Assembly: GCA_003117195.1 (NCBI GenBank)
Contig: BDSI01000002.1
Location: forward strand, 2,628,678-2,692,677
Reading direction: 5' to 3'
Length of the DNA stretch: 64,000 nt
Source of the DNA: Eudorina sp. 2006-703-Eu-15
Taxonomy: Eukaryota; Chlorophyta; Chlorophyceae; Chlamydomonadales; Volvocaceae
A program made the position numbers and the translations under genes. Positions 13,501 to 23,362 of the stretch are shown here, piece after piece. Numbering within the stretch: position 1 is the first letter of the stretch; every line of letters starts with the position of its first letter. The notes under the pieces were generated by a model, which saw only the letters and a program-made list of their open reading frames with translations, was not told where the DNA came from and did not search any database.

Positions 13501-15741
13501 GGGGCGGTGGTGGAGGAGGAGGCGGCGGCGGAGGAGGAGCAGGGCGGGGAGGGCGCGGGCCAGGTGCCCCGTCTGTCGCTGGACCCCCGGGGCTGTCCCG
13601 GCCCCGACGAGCTGGCCCGGCTGCCGCTGCTCAACGCCTTCATCAACGAGGCCATGAGGTTGTACCCCACCACAGCCGTGTCCGCGGAGAGGTGGGAAGT
13701 GAGCGGCGGGCAAGGGGAAGGAAAGGGGGAGGGCGACGGGAGGGGGGGGGGTGAAATAGGAATTTGGTAGGACATTTAAAGCTGCGCCGCTGCCAGAGCA
13801 GCGATCCGGGAGGGGAGGGTGGATGGGAGGGGGGAGGGGGAGGGGGAGGGGGGAGGGAGGCTGGTGACGACGTGCGGGCCGGCCGGGGAGGAATGCCAGC
13901 TGTGTTTGTGTGTGTTTGTGTGTGTGCGTGTGTAGGATTGGAGGCTGAGCCGTGTGTGTGACGAGCTGGGATGGGGGTCCGGGAGGGTGCGCAGGGGGCT
14001 CACCGCCTTTGGATCTTGCACAACCCAACCCATTCCAACCCATAGGAATCCCGTCATGTCCCCACCTAGCACGGCGCCCGGGGGCCCGTCCCCTGCAGGC
14101 CGGTCGCCTGACTGGGCCCCCCCGGCAGCCCTCCTGCAGCCCCCTTGTCTTGTCTTTCCCACTGTTCCCATCCCCCCTCCGCCCCACCCTGCCGCCTCGG
14201 CCCTCAGGACCTGCGCACGGCGACCGGTCACCGTCGGCGGCCTTACCCTCCCAGCGGGGGTGGTGCTGTGGCCGCTGGTGTACGGCATACACATGTCGGA
14301 GCGCAACTGGGACGATCCCGAGCAGTTCAGGTGAGGGCGGTCGCTGGCTGGTCTCGGAGCCCCAGGCGGGCCCGGGGGGCGGAGGGACGTCCCGTGCTGC
14401 CAAGGGTGGGTACGGCGTCCCGGAACTGTACCCGGCAGCCGGCACCTGTCACTTGCGGCCCTCACTCCCGGGTCCCCCTTCCACCCCTTTTCTTTCTGCG
14501 CTGCTGCGGCCATCACTCCAACCCACCCCATTCTGTGTGATCCCTCCGCCCACTCTCTCCTTCCGGCCAAAGCTGCCCCTCCGCCCCTCCAAGTCAGTCA
14601 AGTCTTAGTCGGATGTTTGCTCTAGCAGCAGCGCAGTATAAATATGTCTACCAATCTCCTCCACCCCTCCACTCCCCCACCCCTCCACCCTCCACCCCCA
14701 CCCCACCCCTCCACCCTCCACCCCCCCACCCCACCCCTCCACGCCCCCCCACCCCCCCCACCCCTCCACCCCCCCCAACCCCCCCACCCCTCCACCCCCC
14801 ACCCCACCCCTCCACCCCTCCCACCCCTCTCCCCTCAGAATGGACCGCTGGGTGGACGACCCGCGTTGCGCCCTGGCCCGACTGCCCACCACGGAGGAGG
14901 CCAAGCAGCAGCCGGGGCCCGGGGGGGAGGAGGTGGCCAACGTGCGGCGCTTCATGCCCTTTGGCGAGGGCCCCAAGAACTGCGTGGGCCAGGTGGGGGA
15001 GGTGGGCCAGGTGGGGGTTACATTGAAAAAAGAAAGAAACCAGAAAAGAACGCGGGCACACCCCGGGCCAGGTGGGGGAGGTGGGCCAAGGGGACCGGGG
15101 CGCGACGCGGACGATGCCGACCCCGCGTGTCCGGCTCCTCCCTTGAGCTGGTTGGCGTTGTGGGAGAGTGGGGTGTGGAGTGAATTGCGGCAGCGGAGGT
15201 GCCGGGGCCGTCTGCCGGGGACCAGATCTATTTTCAACGCCGCCTGCTAATGCCGTTGCAATGCCGACGACACCGAGCTGGCGTCGATCTAGGACTTCAA
15301 AGGCAGTACTTCAAAGGCAGTACTTCAAAGGCAGTACTTCAAAGGCAGTACTTCAAAGGCAGTACTTCAAAGGCAGCATGTGGGCACTGACTGATCTCTG
15401 ATCGCATCATCATGTTCAAACCCTAACCCGCCAAACCCATCGAACCCGACAAACCCACCTAACCCCCATTTCTCCCACCCCACCCCACCCCACCCCACCC
15501 CCCGCCCATAAACACAACCCAACAGAACTTCGGCGCCGCGGTGGTCCGGGCGGTGGTGGCGCTGCTGCTGAGCCGCTACCGCGTGGCGCTGCACCCCGAC
15601 ATGGGCCTGGGACCCGACCCCGGCGGCCTCTCCAGCGCCCAGCTGGCGGAGCACACCGCCGCCCTCACGCTGGTGGCGGTAGTCACCAAGCTGCGGAAGC
15701 TCCGGGTGGTGCTGAGCCGCCGGGGCCCGACGGAGGGTTGA
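7571..15741 (+). CDS. Cytochrome P450 monooxygenase, 13 exons
   Basis: Exons by frame and GT-AG borders: 7571-7848, 8113-8215, 8794-8819, 9483-9563, 10505-10646, 11017-11157, 11641-11717, 12234-12337, 12613-12670, 13425-13691, 14208-14330, 14839-14992, 15526-15741. They join in phase to 589 residues, slightly longer than a typical microsomal P450. An N-terminal membrane anchor spans about residues 15-45, followed by a Pro hinge ([10 protein letters not shown]). The I-helix motif AGFDTTS is at 324-330, the K-helix ExxR at E412-R415, and the heme loop [10 protein letters not shown] at 508-517 with Cys515 as thiolate ligand. The usual Arg two residues before the Cys is Lys513. An acidic insert (about 367-376) precedes the K helix. 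The protein should be an ER-anchored, NADPH-P450-reductase-dependent monooxygenase; the substrate and CYP family cannot be assigned from sequence alone. The 26-nt exon 3 is the least certain exon. Confidence 0.93.
9164..9200 (+). repeat. Dispersed intronic element, copy 1
   Basis: Lies in intron 3 of the P450 gene. It starts with GCTCTGGCAGCAG and ends with AATATGTCTACCA. Related copies lie in introns 4, 10 and 11 of the same gene. Confidence 0.7.
9753..9816 (+). repeat. About 21-bp tandem repeat, three copies
   Basis: Three near-identical units containing TACAGTAACCGGT in P450 intron 4. Confidence 0.8.
10116..10150 (+). repeat. Dispersed intronic element, copy 2
   Basis: P450 intron 4. It carries GCTCTGGCAGCAGCGCAGTT followed by a diverged end (AATGCCTACC). 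Confidence 0.65.
10390..10500 (+). repeat. Pyrimidine-rich 10-bp tandem repeat (CCTTCCTCCG)
   Basis: About ten imperfect units with almost no purines on the plus strand, ending just before the acceptor of P450 intron 4. Confidence 0.75.
12991..13368. repeat. 14-bp minisatellite, 27 perfect copies
   Basis: The unit CGGGCGAGCTCCCT is repeated 27 times with no difference that I can see (378 bp). It fills most of P450 intron 9, between the exon with the I-helix motif and the exon with the K-helix ExxR. Each unit holds a SacI site (GAGCTC). The tract has no stop codon on either strand, so long but spurious reading frames cross it. Confidence 0.97.
13760..13804 (-). repeat. Dispersed intronic element, inverted copy
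   Basis: P450 intron 10. On the minus strand it reads GCTGCTCTGGCAGC and then TGTCCTACCAAATT, in the opposite orientation to the other copies. Confidence 0.65.
14618..14656 (+). repeat. Dispersed intronic element, copy in intron 11
   Basis: It carries GCTCTAGCAGCAGCGCAGTA and then AATATGTCTACCA, followed directly by a G-free C-rich tract that runs to the exon 12 acceptor. Confidence 0.7.
14657..14837 (+). repeat. G-free CCACCCCT-type tract
   Basis: About 180 bases with essentially no G on the plus strand, made of CCACCCCT-like units and ending in the CCCCTCAG acceptor of P450 exon 12. Confidence 0.8.
15294..15377. repeat. 14-bp tandem repeat, six copies
   Basis: The unit ACTTCAAAGGCAGT occurs six times in P450 intron 12; the last copy has one substitution. 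Its period equals that of the intron 9 minisatellite but the sequence is unrelated. Confidence 0.95.
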
Positions 15742-16194
15742 TATCGCTGGGGCTGGAGAGGACGGGGGAGAGTGAGGGTTTGCTACGTAATCGGTGATTT
15801 TTTCGCGATTTCGCTGACTGAATTGACGAAAGGGGAAGGTGAGGGTGAGGTGAGGGGGAGTACACGACGTTGATGTATAATACTGATGTCGACGATATTC
15901 GCTGGTTATCGTAGGTCGAGGCGGATGGATGCTACTGGGCGCTGGCTGTTGGTGAGTGTGGAACCTTCCAAGACGCCGAAGGTGTTGAACGGTGTGAGCG
16001 ATCAAGTGGTACACCCTCTTCAACAGAGGAGTGCTTCGGTGGTCTCCCCGATGGGGGGCAAGCTAAGGTTAGCTGCCCCGGTCAGCGTCGGACCCGGCTG
16101 CGAGATAGGTAACGGACACCCCCACTGCGCTGACTGCAGGTAGGGAGGGGGAGGGTGTGGCGCTTTACATGCAGACTGCGACTCGAGGGGGCTT
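15742..16194. other. P450 3' flank
   Basis: Noncoding DNA between the P450 stop and the U2 homology block. I saw no TGTAA here, so the poly(A) site is unknown. Confidence 0.5.
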
Positions 16195-16512
16195 TTGACT
16201 TGACGAGTTTATTTATTTGTTCGTAAGGATGGATCCACGCTTCTGCTGGTAGCTAGGTGTTGTGTGCGTGGCTTGGCTGCGTCGCCAAGCGGTCGCTACG
16301 TACGTACCAGCAGTGCGTGGCCGTCGGCCAACGACCGGGCCGCACTATGTGGCTTGCGCCGCCGTGCGTGCGTGGTGTTGTGCGTGCGCTGCGTGATGTA
16401 TGACTGGATGTGCGTTGTGATTGATGCATGGACGTCGGTGCCCCGCGCCGGCGGCGGAGCTGCTGGTGCGCACACGGACGGGGTTTGTGTTTGTGTCCTG
16501 TTATCTATGATG

Positions 16513-16520
16513 ACCCACCA
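16513..16520 (+). promoter_or_regulatory. ACCCACCA element upstream of U2 (USE-like)
   Basis: ACCCACCA, followed here by TCG, lies at -75 to -68 from the U2 start. The same eight bases occur at nearly the same distance before every U2 and U5 copy in the array. Plant snRNA genes have an upstream sequence element of the RTCCCACATCG type near -70, which this resembles. Confidence 0.6.
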
Positions 16521-16587
16521 TCGCGGCGTATGTGTTTGTTGTGACATTTGTGTGTGCGGGTGGTGGCTGGTATGGCCGTGACAATTC

Positions 16588-16778
16588 ATACCTTTCTCGG
16601 CCTTTTGGCTCAGATCATGTGTAGTATCTGTTCTTATAAGCTTAATCGCTTATATGGTCCTCATTGAGGACCTGCGATTAACTTCAATTTCTCACGGGGG
16701 CGTTGTCGCTGGTGTGCTTGCGCACCTGACTCGCCAGCATGGTTGCCGTCTTACACTACCGCTGCAGCCGTGCACCCG
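16588..16778 (+). ncRNA. U2 spliceosomal RNA, solitary copy
   Basis: The 5' part is clearly U2: ATACCTTTCTCGGCCTTTTG opens the RNA, and GTGTAGTATCTG carries the GTAGTA that pairs with intron branch sites. Stem IIa (TATAAGC/GCTTATA) and stem IIb (GGTCCTC/GAGGACC) are intact. The Sm-site position reads AATTTCT, where inner array copies have AATTTGT. In the 3' stem-loop it has GTTGCCGTC where the array has GTTGCGGTC, which weakens one pair. The upstream ACCCACCA element is kept. It may still be expressed as a variant U2 or be an ageing copy. The 3' end is placed after GTGCACCC by analogy with other U2 RNAs. Confidence 0.87.
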
Positions 16779-17345
16779 ACCCATGCCAATGTCTGCAGAA
16801 ATGATGTGTATATATATGGGGATGATGATTATGACCAGCTGCCTCTTGCCCAAGGGGCAGGACGTATGCCGGGTACGACAACAGTCGTGTACGTCAGGCG
16901 ATGGTACATCTTCCGTCGGTCCAGGTCCGGGTCGTGAAACTGTCGCGCCTGATTTCGCTGCGGCCGGGGCGCCTTTCAGGCCCGTGAGGGGTAGTCGACT
17001 GGCCATCCAATTAGCTCTCTTCTGATCCCATGAACACGACCCCAAACGAAATCCCCTCCGAATACCAACCCAGTTGTTAAGTTGCCTTAGTGGCCGAATA
17101 GCATCCACAGTACCGTACCGTGTTGCACCAGCCGCAGACGATTGTACAACGCGTGTCTCATCTACCGCTGATGTGAATGCCTGGTAGCAGTAATGCCTTG
17201 CGCGGTGCTCCCGATTCGAGATGGCGCCAAACCTCCGCCTGAAGCCGTGTGAAGCGCTGTGCACGTTTCAATTGCTCGACCGAGTCCGAATGCCTCGCCA
17301 TCCATTTGGCCCGAGGCTCTGACCTTACATCCTCGAAGTGGCGGG

Positions 17346-17371
17346 CAGGTTATACCGCCCGGTATAACCTG
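17346..17371. repeat. Perfect 12-bp palindrome with 2-nt spacer
   Basis: CAGGTTATACCG, then CC, then CGGTATAACCTG. No adjacent gene explains it. Confidence 0.9.
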
Positions 17372-18145
17372 TTGTGGGCGCTGCCAGGAAGACTTCCCCA
17401 AGTGGAGGAATGGTGGGCGACACTCCGACTCGGGTACTGGCATCGCGGGAGCACTTTCGGGGGGTGACTGCTCGGATGCTGGGGACGTGAGGCGCCCCCT
17501 GGACCCACGTTTTGTTGGAAGAGATATGTGGCCGTGACATCCCGAGCGCTCGAGTGTAGTGTTGTAGTTGAATGAATGAATGAACGTTACAGCGGACTCC
17601 GGTAGTTGTAAGCTCATGTGAGATACACGGCGGTTGGTGTGAGGTTTACGCTGCATCCCATGCAAGCCTGCTGTTAGTCACCCGCCGCCACAGCAGTCGG
17701 GCGGGGCAAAATTCGTCTATCGTCAGGTTCGGGTGGCGACTATGCGGCGCTGACCGAGCCATGGGTCCGAGGGGCCGAGTGGGAGCGTTTTCCACCTAGA
17801 TGAACAACATCGGCAGTGCCGACCGACCGCTCGGGCAACGAAGCCGTCGATGTCGTCGTCCTATCCGCTGCTGCTGTCCAGTTTGGAGCCGGCCAACCAC
17901 CGACGCGGCAGGGAGGTAGGCGGTTCTATGCGCTGCCCTTGCGACGGGCGGTTGGGAGGGTATCAGAGGCCACTATCGTCCCAGCAGCGGGACAAGCGTT
18001 GGCACTCGGCGATAGGTGGTAAGGAGCCAGCAGCCAAATCGGTTCTCGTACCGTGCCGTACAGTTGCATGCGTGCATAGACTGCTTCCATGCACAACGGC
18101 AGTTTATTCGCAAAAAACTGCCTATCTCTGTACTCGTTCCGCGCT

Positions 18146-18197
18146 TTGAGAAGTCATATCGTCAGCAGTACTTGAGAAGTCATATTGTCAGCAGTAC
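18146..18197 (+). repeat. 26-bp direct tandem duplication
   Basis: Two copies of a unit beginning TTGAGAAGTCATAT and ending GTCAGCAGTAC, with one difference between them. Confidence 0.9.
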
Positions 18198-21100
18198 GAT
18201 CAAGCAAAGTACAGCAAGGACCAGCAAAGGCCTGCAGGGATCCGTTTAAAAATTACACCTCGCAAACTATCGCATTCCGAGGAGTTTTGCAAGTCGGTCT
18301 TGCAACCAAGAAGGTGTCTGACACACGCCTACACGGCGCCGACGTCGTCTGTGCGTGCTTCACATTGCGGTATACATAACATCTCTGGAACTCTACATGG
18401 TTTTTCTAAATCAGCAAATCATATACAGCACAAGGTATACAACGTGGAGATGGATAATGTTGTTGTCAGAGCGTCGTTGTCGAAATCGTCGTAATTGAAG
18501 AGCTTGAATGCGTCTGAAAATAATCGCAAAAAAATACTTAACATTATATCTTGTATCTTTTCGTCCTCATGTGCTGCCATACGGTCATTTGACCGAAAAC
18601 AGCTGGAAATCTACATGTTTGTTTGAACATGGTGTCATACAGCGCCTGTAGGGCCCATACTATTTTGTATCACTATATATATACTCTGCATACATACACA
18701 AACAGTATTTCCATGGTTCAGGCTCCAGGATTTTCGAAACTCGACCATGGCGGGCAAGGGCGGGCTGTACGATCAGAAGTCAAGTCTTGAAACGGTGGGC
18801 CAAAGCTTCCAACATTATGCTAAACGTTTTAGGATTCTGTGCTTGCATCAATGAGAGTTTAATTTATGGGAGGCACTGGTATATTGCAGTACCGTCTTGT
18901 AATTTTTTCCTCGCCGATCTGCAGTCATGTTGTCGTCCTTCTTTGCAGGTAGATAAATCAAACCAATCAATACAATAACAATGTTCTTCGCTGTTCTGCA
19001 GACTTCCTTCCGGAAATGAGGAAGTAGCCAGCACCCTAGCCACGCACCCTAGCCTGCCTCAGCCAAGTAGTTTACTGCGTGTTATTGCAACCCCCAATTG
19101 TTGTGTCAGAATACTGAAACATGACTCGCTAACAGATTACAAGCGCTGTATGCATATCGTCGACAGTGATTAGTCAACTGTCTGACACGGCTGGAGTTAT
19201 TTTTACTTTCGCATGCCTTTGCATGCAGGAAGACCTAATTACATGTCAAGCGTTGCAGCTTTTGAGTGTTTGTGAACCTTTGCACACGAGAGGATAGTCG
19301 CGCTAAATTTACGAACCTTCAACTCGGTACAACAGCTGGAACACGCTGGAACACGCCAGGCAAACACTGCATCGTAATGCCATATCGTAGTGCAAAGTTT
19401 GACACCTGTTTGGTCTGCCAGTGTCACTGTTTATTTGTATAAGTATTGTGTTAGTTTAGTAGTTTGCGTTGTATAGTATCCCTTCATTCAACGTGCATAT
19501 CATTACGACAGCAGGACAGGCAGGGGCCGGCGGCGTCTACCAACTTAATAGAGTTGTTAGCAAGTCGATGACATCATTAATTTCTTGATGCCAAGAATAC
19601 GTAAATGCACCATGTAATTTCAAACGGGGCTACGGGTATCTCGTCACACCGTTCCAGCGCTCCAAAGCCGGTCGACGGTCGCAGCTCCACTCGCACGACA
19701 GAGCTAGCTTCTGCTTCTCTGGCCCACGCTGCTGCCACCCTAACAACCCCTATTATTAATAAAACAATGTCTTTATTAACGGTGTTACTGACAACCCTCT
19801 TTCCGCTTCACTCTTCAATTTAGCCTCGACCTGTGATTTCCCACCCACCTGGGCTACCTCCTACCTGTTGGGATCTTTCCGCATGGGCACGTCATCTCAC
19901 GGTCAGCCACCCTGGCCGCCCTCTTCACGATGCCTCGGCCTCTCTTGTCCGCAGTTCCCCATTACAGTTTCCCCGTCCCCCTGTTGCGACCGTTGTCCTC
20001 ACACGGGTTCTCACCGTTTAGCCCCCCGCTATCGCCTTCCGCTGCGCACTGTCGACCACCAAGTTTTAAACCGGAGAGGGGAGAGACACGCACCAGGGAG
20101 GGAAGGGGAGGGGAGGGTGGGCAGGGGCAGGGCCTCAGGAGCCAGGGCGCTTCCTCTTGTTGCGCCCCTGTGCAGGCAAATAGACGTGCGGGTGTGCGCT
20201 TTTAGGCGCTCTTCGCGTGCCTCTGGGCCTACGGCTCGTATGGTTAGTGGTACAGGTACGGGATTATGCACCCCCGACCATGCAACACACACATACGGTA
20301 GATCACGACTTGAATGAATGAACACTAGTTGGTCATTGACTGAGAAGACTGCCGTAGCACATGTCCCCCGGGTGCCCGCAAGAGTTGAACAGTGGAGCAA
20401 CAGAAAGTAATAGCGGGCGCCGCCGTGCAGGATTAGATGCAACAGTGGCGACCAGGTAATGAAAGACCTACCGGGTAGTAATGCTGGCTTGCAGGAGCGG
20501 GGCGGAAGGCCACACCAAAAGACTGGTAGGGTCTGGCGCGCTGTCCAGGGCATGCAATCCTGGCACTCCGGAGGGAGGTTGGTTGCACGCGGGGCCTTCC
20601 CTTCGGGGTTCTCGGGAGGAGGGGTTGATGTGCAGTCCTTTGTGGGCTTTCGGAGGACATGGCAAGCTCGCTAAGTGGCACACCGTGTGCAGGTCATAAC
20701 AAGTTACAACACGGGTAAATGCAGCGTGCCGTGTGAAACGCAGCTGTACACGACCTTCCGAAAGTCCGCCGAAAGACGAGACGTGCAGGCCACAGGCCAG
20801 CCCGCTGCATGCATGTACACCGGACGTACAACGACGGCCCCCCAGCCGAACCGCGCGGTTCGCCCCTCCCATGCAGCAATGGCACGACAGCACCATAATG
20901 GACGGGTTGAGCGCACATGGTGCGGCCGCGCGAGACCAACACATTGAACACCCCAAAAACCACTCCCCGCGGGCGCACCAGCGCCTGCACCACATGCGCT
21001 GTGGGGTCATATGCGTGGCGGCCGATAGGGTGGCGGCCGCAGGGGCCAGCCGCCGCCGCCGCGCGTCTGGGTGAGGCGACGGTGCACCGCCGTCCGATTC

Positions 21101-23362
21101 TACCGGCGGTCCGTGCCGAGCAAGCGATCTCGGGCACATGCGGGCTTTCTACCCGGGGCCCCCCCTGATAGATATACGTACGAACCGACATATGCCCGTG
21201 ACGAACTCCTTCGGCAGCGGTACTCCCATTACGGTGGTTATGACCCCCGGCCCGCAGAATTCGGTCATCCCCTACCCCGACCGCGACCCGCAGGGTCCTG
21301 GATATCCATCACCTGTATCGCTCTTACGTCCCCCGCGAACCTCACCGTTCGTTGGCAGGTGGTGGATCAACAACCTTCAACAAGCCCGCCCTTCCGGAAC
21401 AAGCCGCCCTGCCGCTTGTGTGCCCTGGCCCTGGCTCCGCCGCGCAGCTGGCCGCCTCCGCAACCCCGCACACGGCCATTCCCCGGGCGTGCTGCGGTCG
21501 GCCCTTCTAGGCCGTGGCCCCGGCTTTTCCGCCCATCCGCTCAACTCGAATCCCGCGCGGTGAAACCGTCAGCCCGGCCCTGCATCCGCCAGCGACTGCA
21601 AGAAACCATGCAACCGGACCCCGAATGCGTTTTCACCACCCCCAATCTCATTACCTGCGTACCGTACGCCTCTTTTGTTCCTGGCCGACAGAACGGTACC
21701 GGCCGCCGCAGCAACAAAGCGTCCGCGCCGCATCCGGCCGCATTCAGCCGTCCGGCCGGGGAGGCAAAGGCAAGGATACCGCAAGCCCTTGCCCGGCGCC
21801 CTGCAGGACGTAGATGGATCAGTGGGGCGACCCCCAAACTCCCAAGTCGTTTGCCCAAGCCGATCGATCCTGCGATGGACGACCCCCCGGGGGACCAGGA
21901 CGGGGTCCACAAGCGACCTGCGGAGCTGTCGGGGGTTGGTACGGTGGTGGACGGACGGATTGCAACCGCCGCCCCGGCGCGGACGTTCGTCGACAGGCTG
22001 ACTGACAAACAGACAAACAGGGCTTCCGGGGGCCCGCGTATCCCGGAAGGCCTCGCGCACGTGTGCCCCGCGCGACGCCCACGGGATCGTTCTGGGTGAC
22101 ATGTTCTGAGCCCACCGCTAACCGCGAACCACCGTTAACCGCCTGCGGAACATCCTCAACCATAGTGGACTGGACAGGCCGGCCCGCGAGGCATGCATAT
22201 CCCCTCCGGACAACGCCTACCACCGCCGTCCAGCACTTCTCAGAGAACGAGCCACCTGTAAGGCCGGAAAGCCTTCAATTGGAAACAGCGCATTAGCCGC
22301 ACTAGGACAACGACGTTCACCTCCACCACCTCAACGGCGGTCATCAGCGCCGCGCCGGTGCCCAGCTGGCCACGTGTGTTGTAATTATAATCCTCACACA
22401 CAAATCAAACAACCCTAGACTTCGAAACTGGCATCCTGCAACGCAAACCCTGCCGCCGCGCACACATGCCGTCTCAGAATTCCGTCATCCATTCCGTATA
22501 ATGTCGAATCCTCACGGCTCATCGACGCCATGGACTTCATCTCACGCAGCCGTCGCCGCTGATGCCGGCACCCTTAAGAGGCCCGTGCACGCACTCTGAC
22601 CTCCGGCCCTCTGGCAGCCGTAGTCCTGCAGCAGCAGGTTTTAGGTACCGCTGAAAAGCCCATACACCCGGGCCCATATGCAATGCTTTGAGCCCCGCAA
22701 AGGCTTGGTGGTTCAATGTTCAGATAGACGGGCCTCCGCAGCTGCAGGGGACCACGGACCAGGCATTGCCTGCGCGCAACGGATACGTGGATGCGCAATC
22801 GTGTTCGTGACGGATCCGGGTCGACCGCTCGACCGCGGCCCGCCCGTCGGCAATGCCGCCCAAGAAAGACCGATCAGGGGCCCTGCCGAGGAGGACCCCT
22901 TCCCCTTCCCTGATGCGACAACGATGGGCGTCGTGTCCGGCAAAGTGCGGCCGAGCGGAGATCGCTTGGAATCCTCGCCCCTTTAGTTACGCGCAGGCGC
23001 TACGGCTTTATCGAAATATAAGCTTTAAACCATACAACACCCACGGACAGGACAGTCGCCTCCCCGAAGACCAAATGCGAGGGACATCCTCCTTTCTTGT
23101 CGAGCAGGCTTGTCGACAACAGGAGCGACGACTGCCGTATGAACATCAAACCTCAAGAGCTGCCTCTCACCCAAGCGCATCGAGCTCCGCTAAGCGATCC
23201 CGGGGCCCCAACAACAATCTGGGGCTCAACCAACCCGTCACACCTCACACGTCCAAGAGAACGGCCCAAAGAAAAAAATGCCTGACCTTGATCCCCCAAA
23301 AGGACAAACCCAAAGCGCGACCCTGGTAAGAAAAGGGCGCTCCGTACTCCCCAGATTCAGGT

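Larger units (their letters stand above)
16195..16907 (+). repeat. Solitary block homologous to the U2 part of the 48-62 kb array
   Basis: About 710 bp that match, in inverted orientation, the U2-containing part of the tandem array: about 390 bp upstream, the RNA gene, and about 130 bp downstream. Homology fades outside these limits. The copy has many substitutions and small indels relative to the array, so it is an old split rather than a recent copy. Confidence 0.9.
16908..23362. other. Gene-poor region
   Basis: No protein or RNA gene could be supported. About 18.2-19.5 kb is visibly less GC-rich than the rest of the window. Open frames at 21071-22099 (plus) and 21541-22102 (minus) overlap one another and have no recognisable domain. 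The plus frame has a Tyr/Arg-rich stretch near 21170-21270 that could be a small exon, but nothing confirms it. Confidence 0.5.

Noticed and set aside
12985..13770. Plus-strand frame encoding nine 14-residue repeats joined to a P450 exon
   Set aside because: The splice sites GCCT/GTGAGT and CCGCAG restore the P450 frame exactly, so the repeat is intronic.
12946..14445. 499-codon minus-strand frame
   Set aside because: It is antisense to P450 exons 9 to 11 and owes its length to the stop-free 14-bp minisatellite.
21071..22102. 342-codon plus frame and overlapping minus frames
   Set aside because: GC-rich frames open on both strands without an ATG at the start, domain or splice support.
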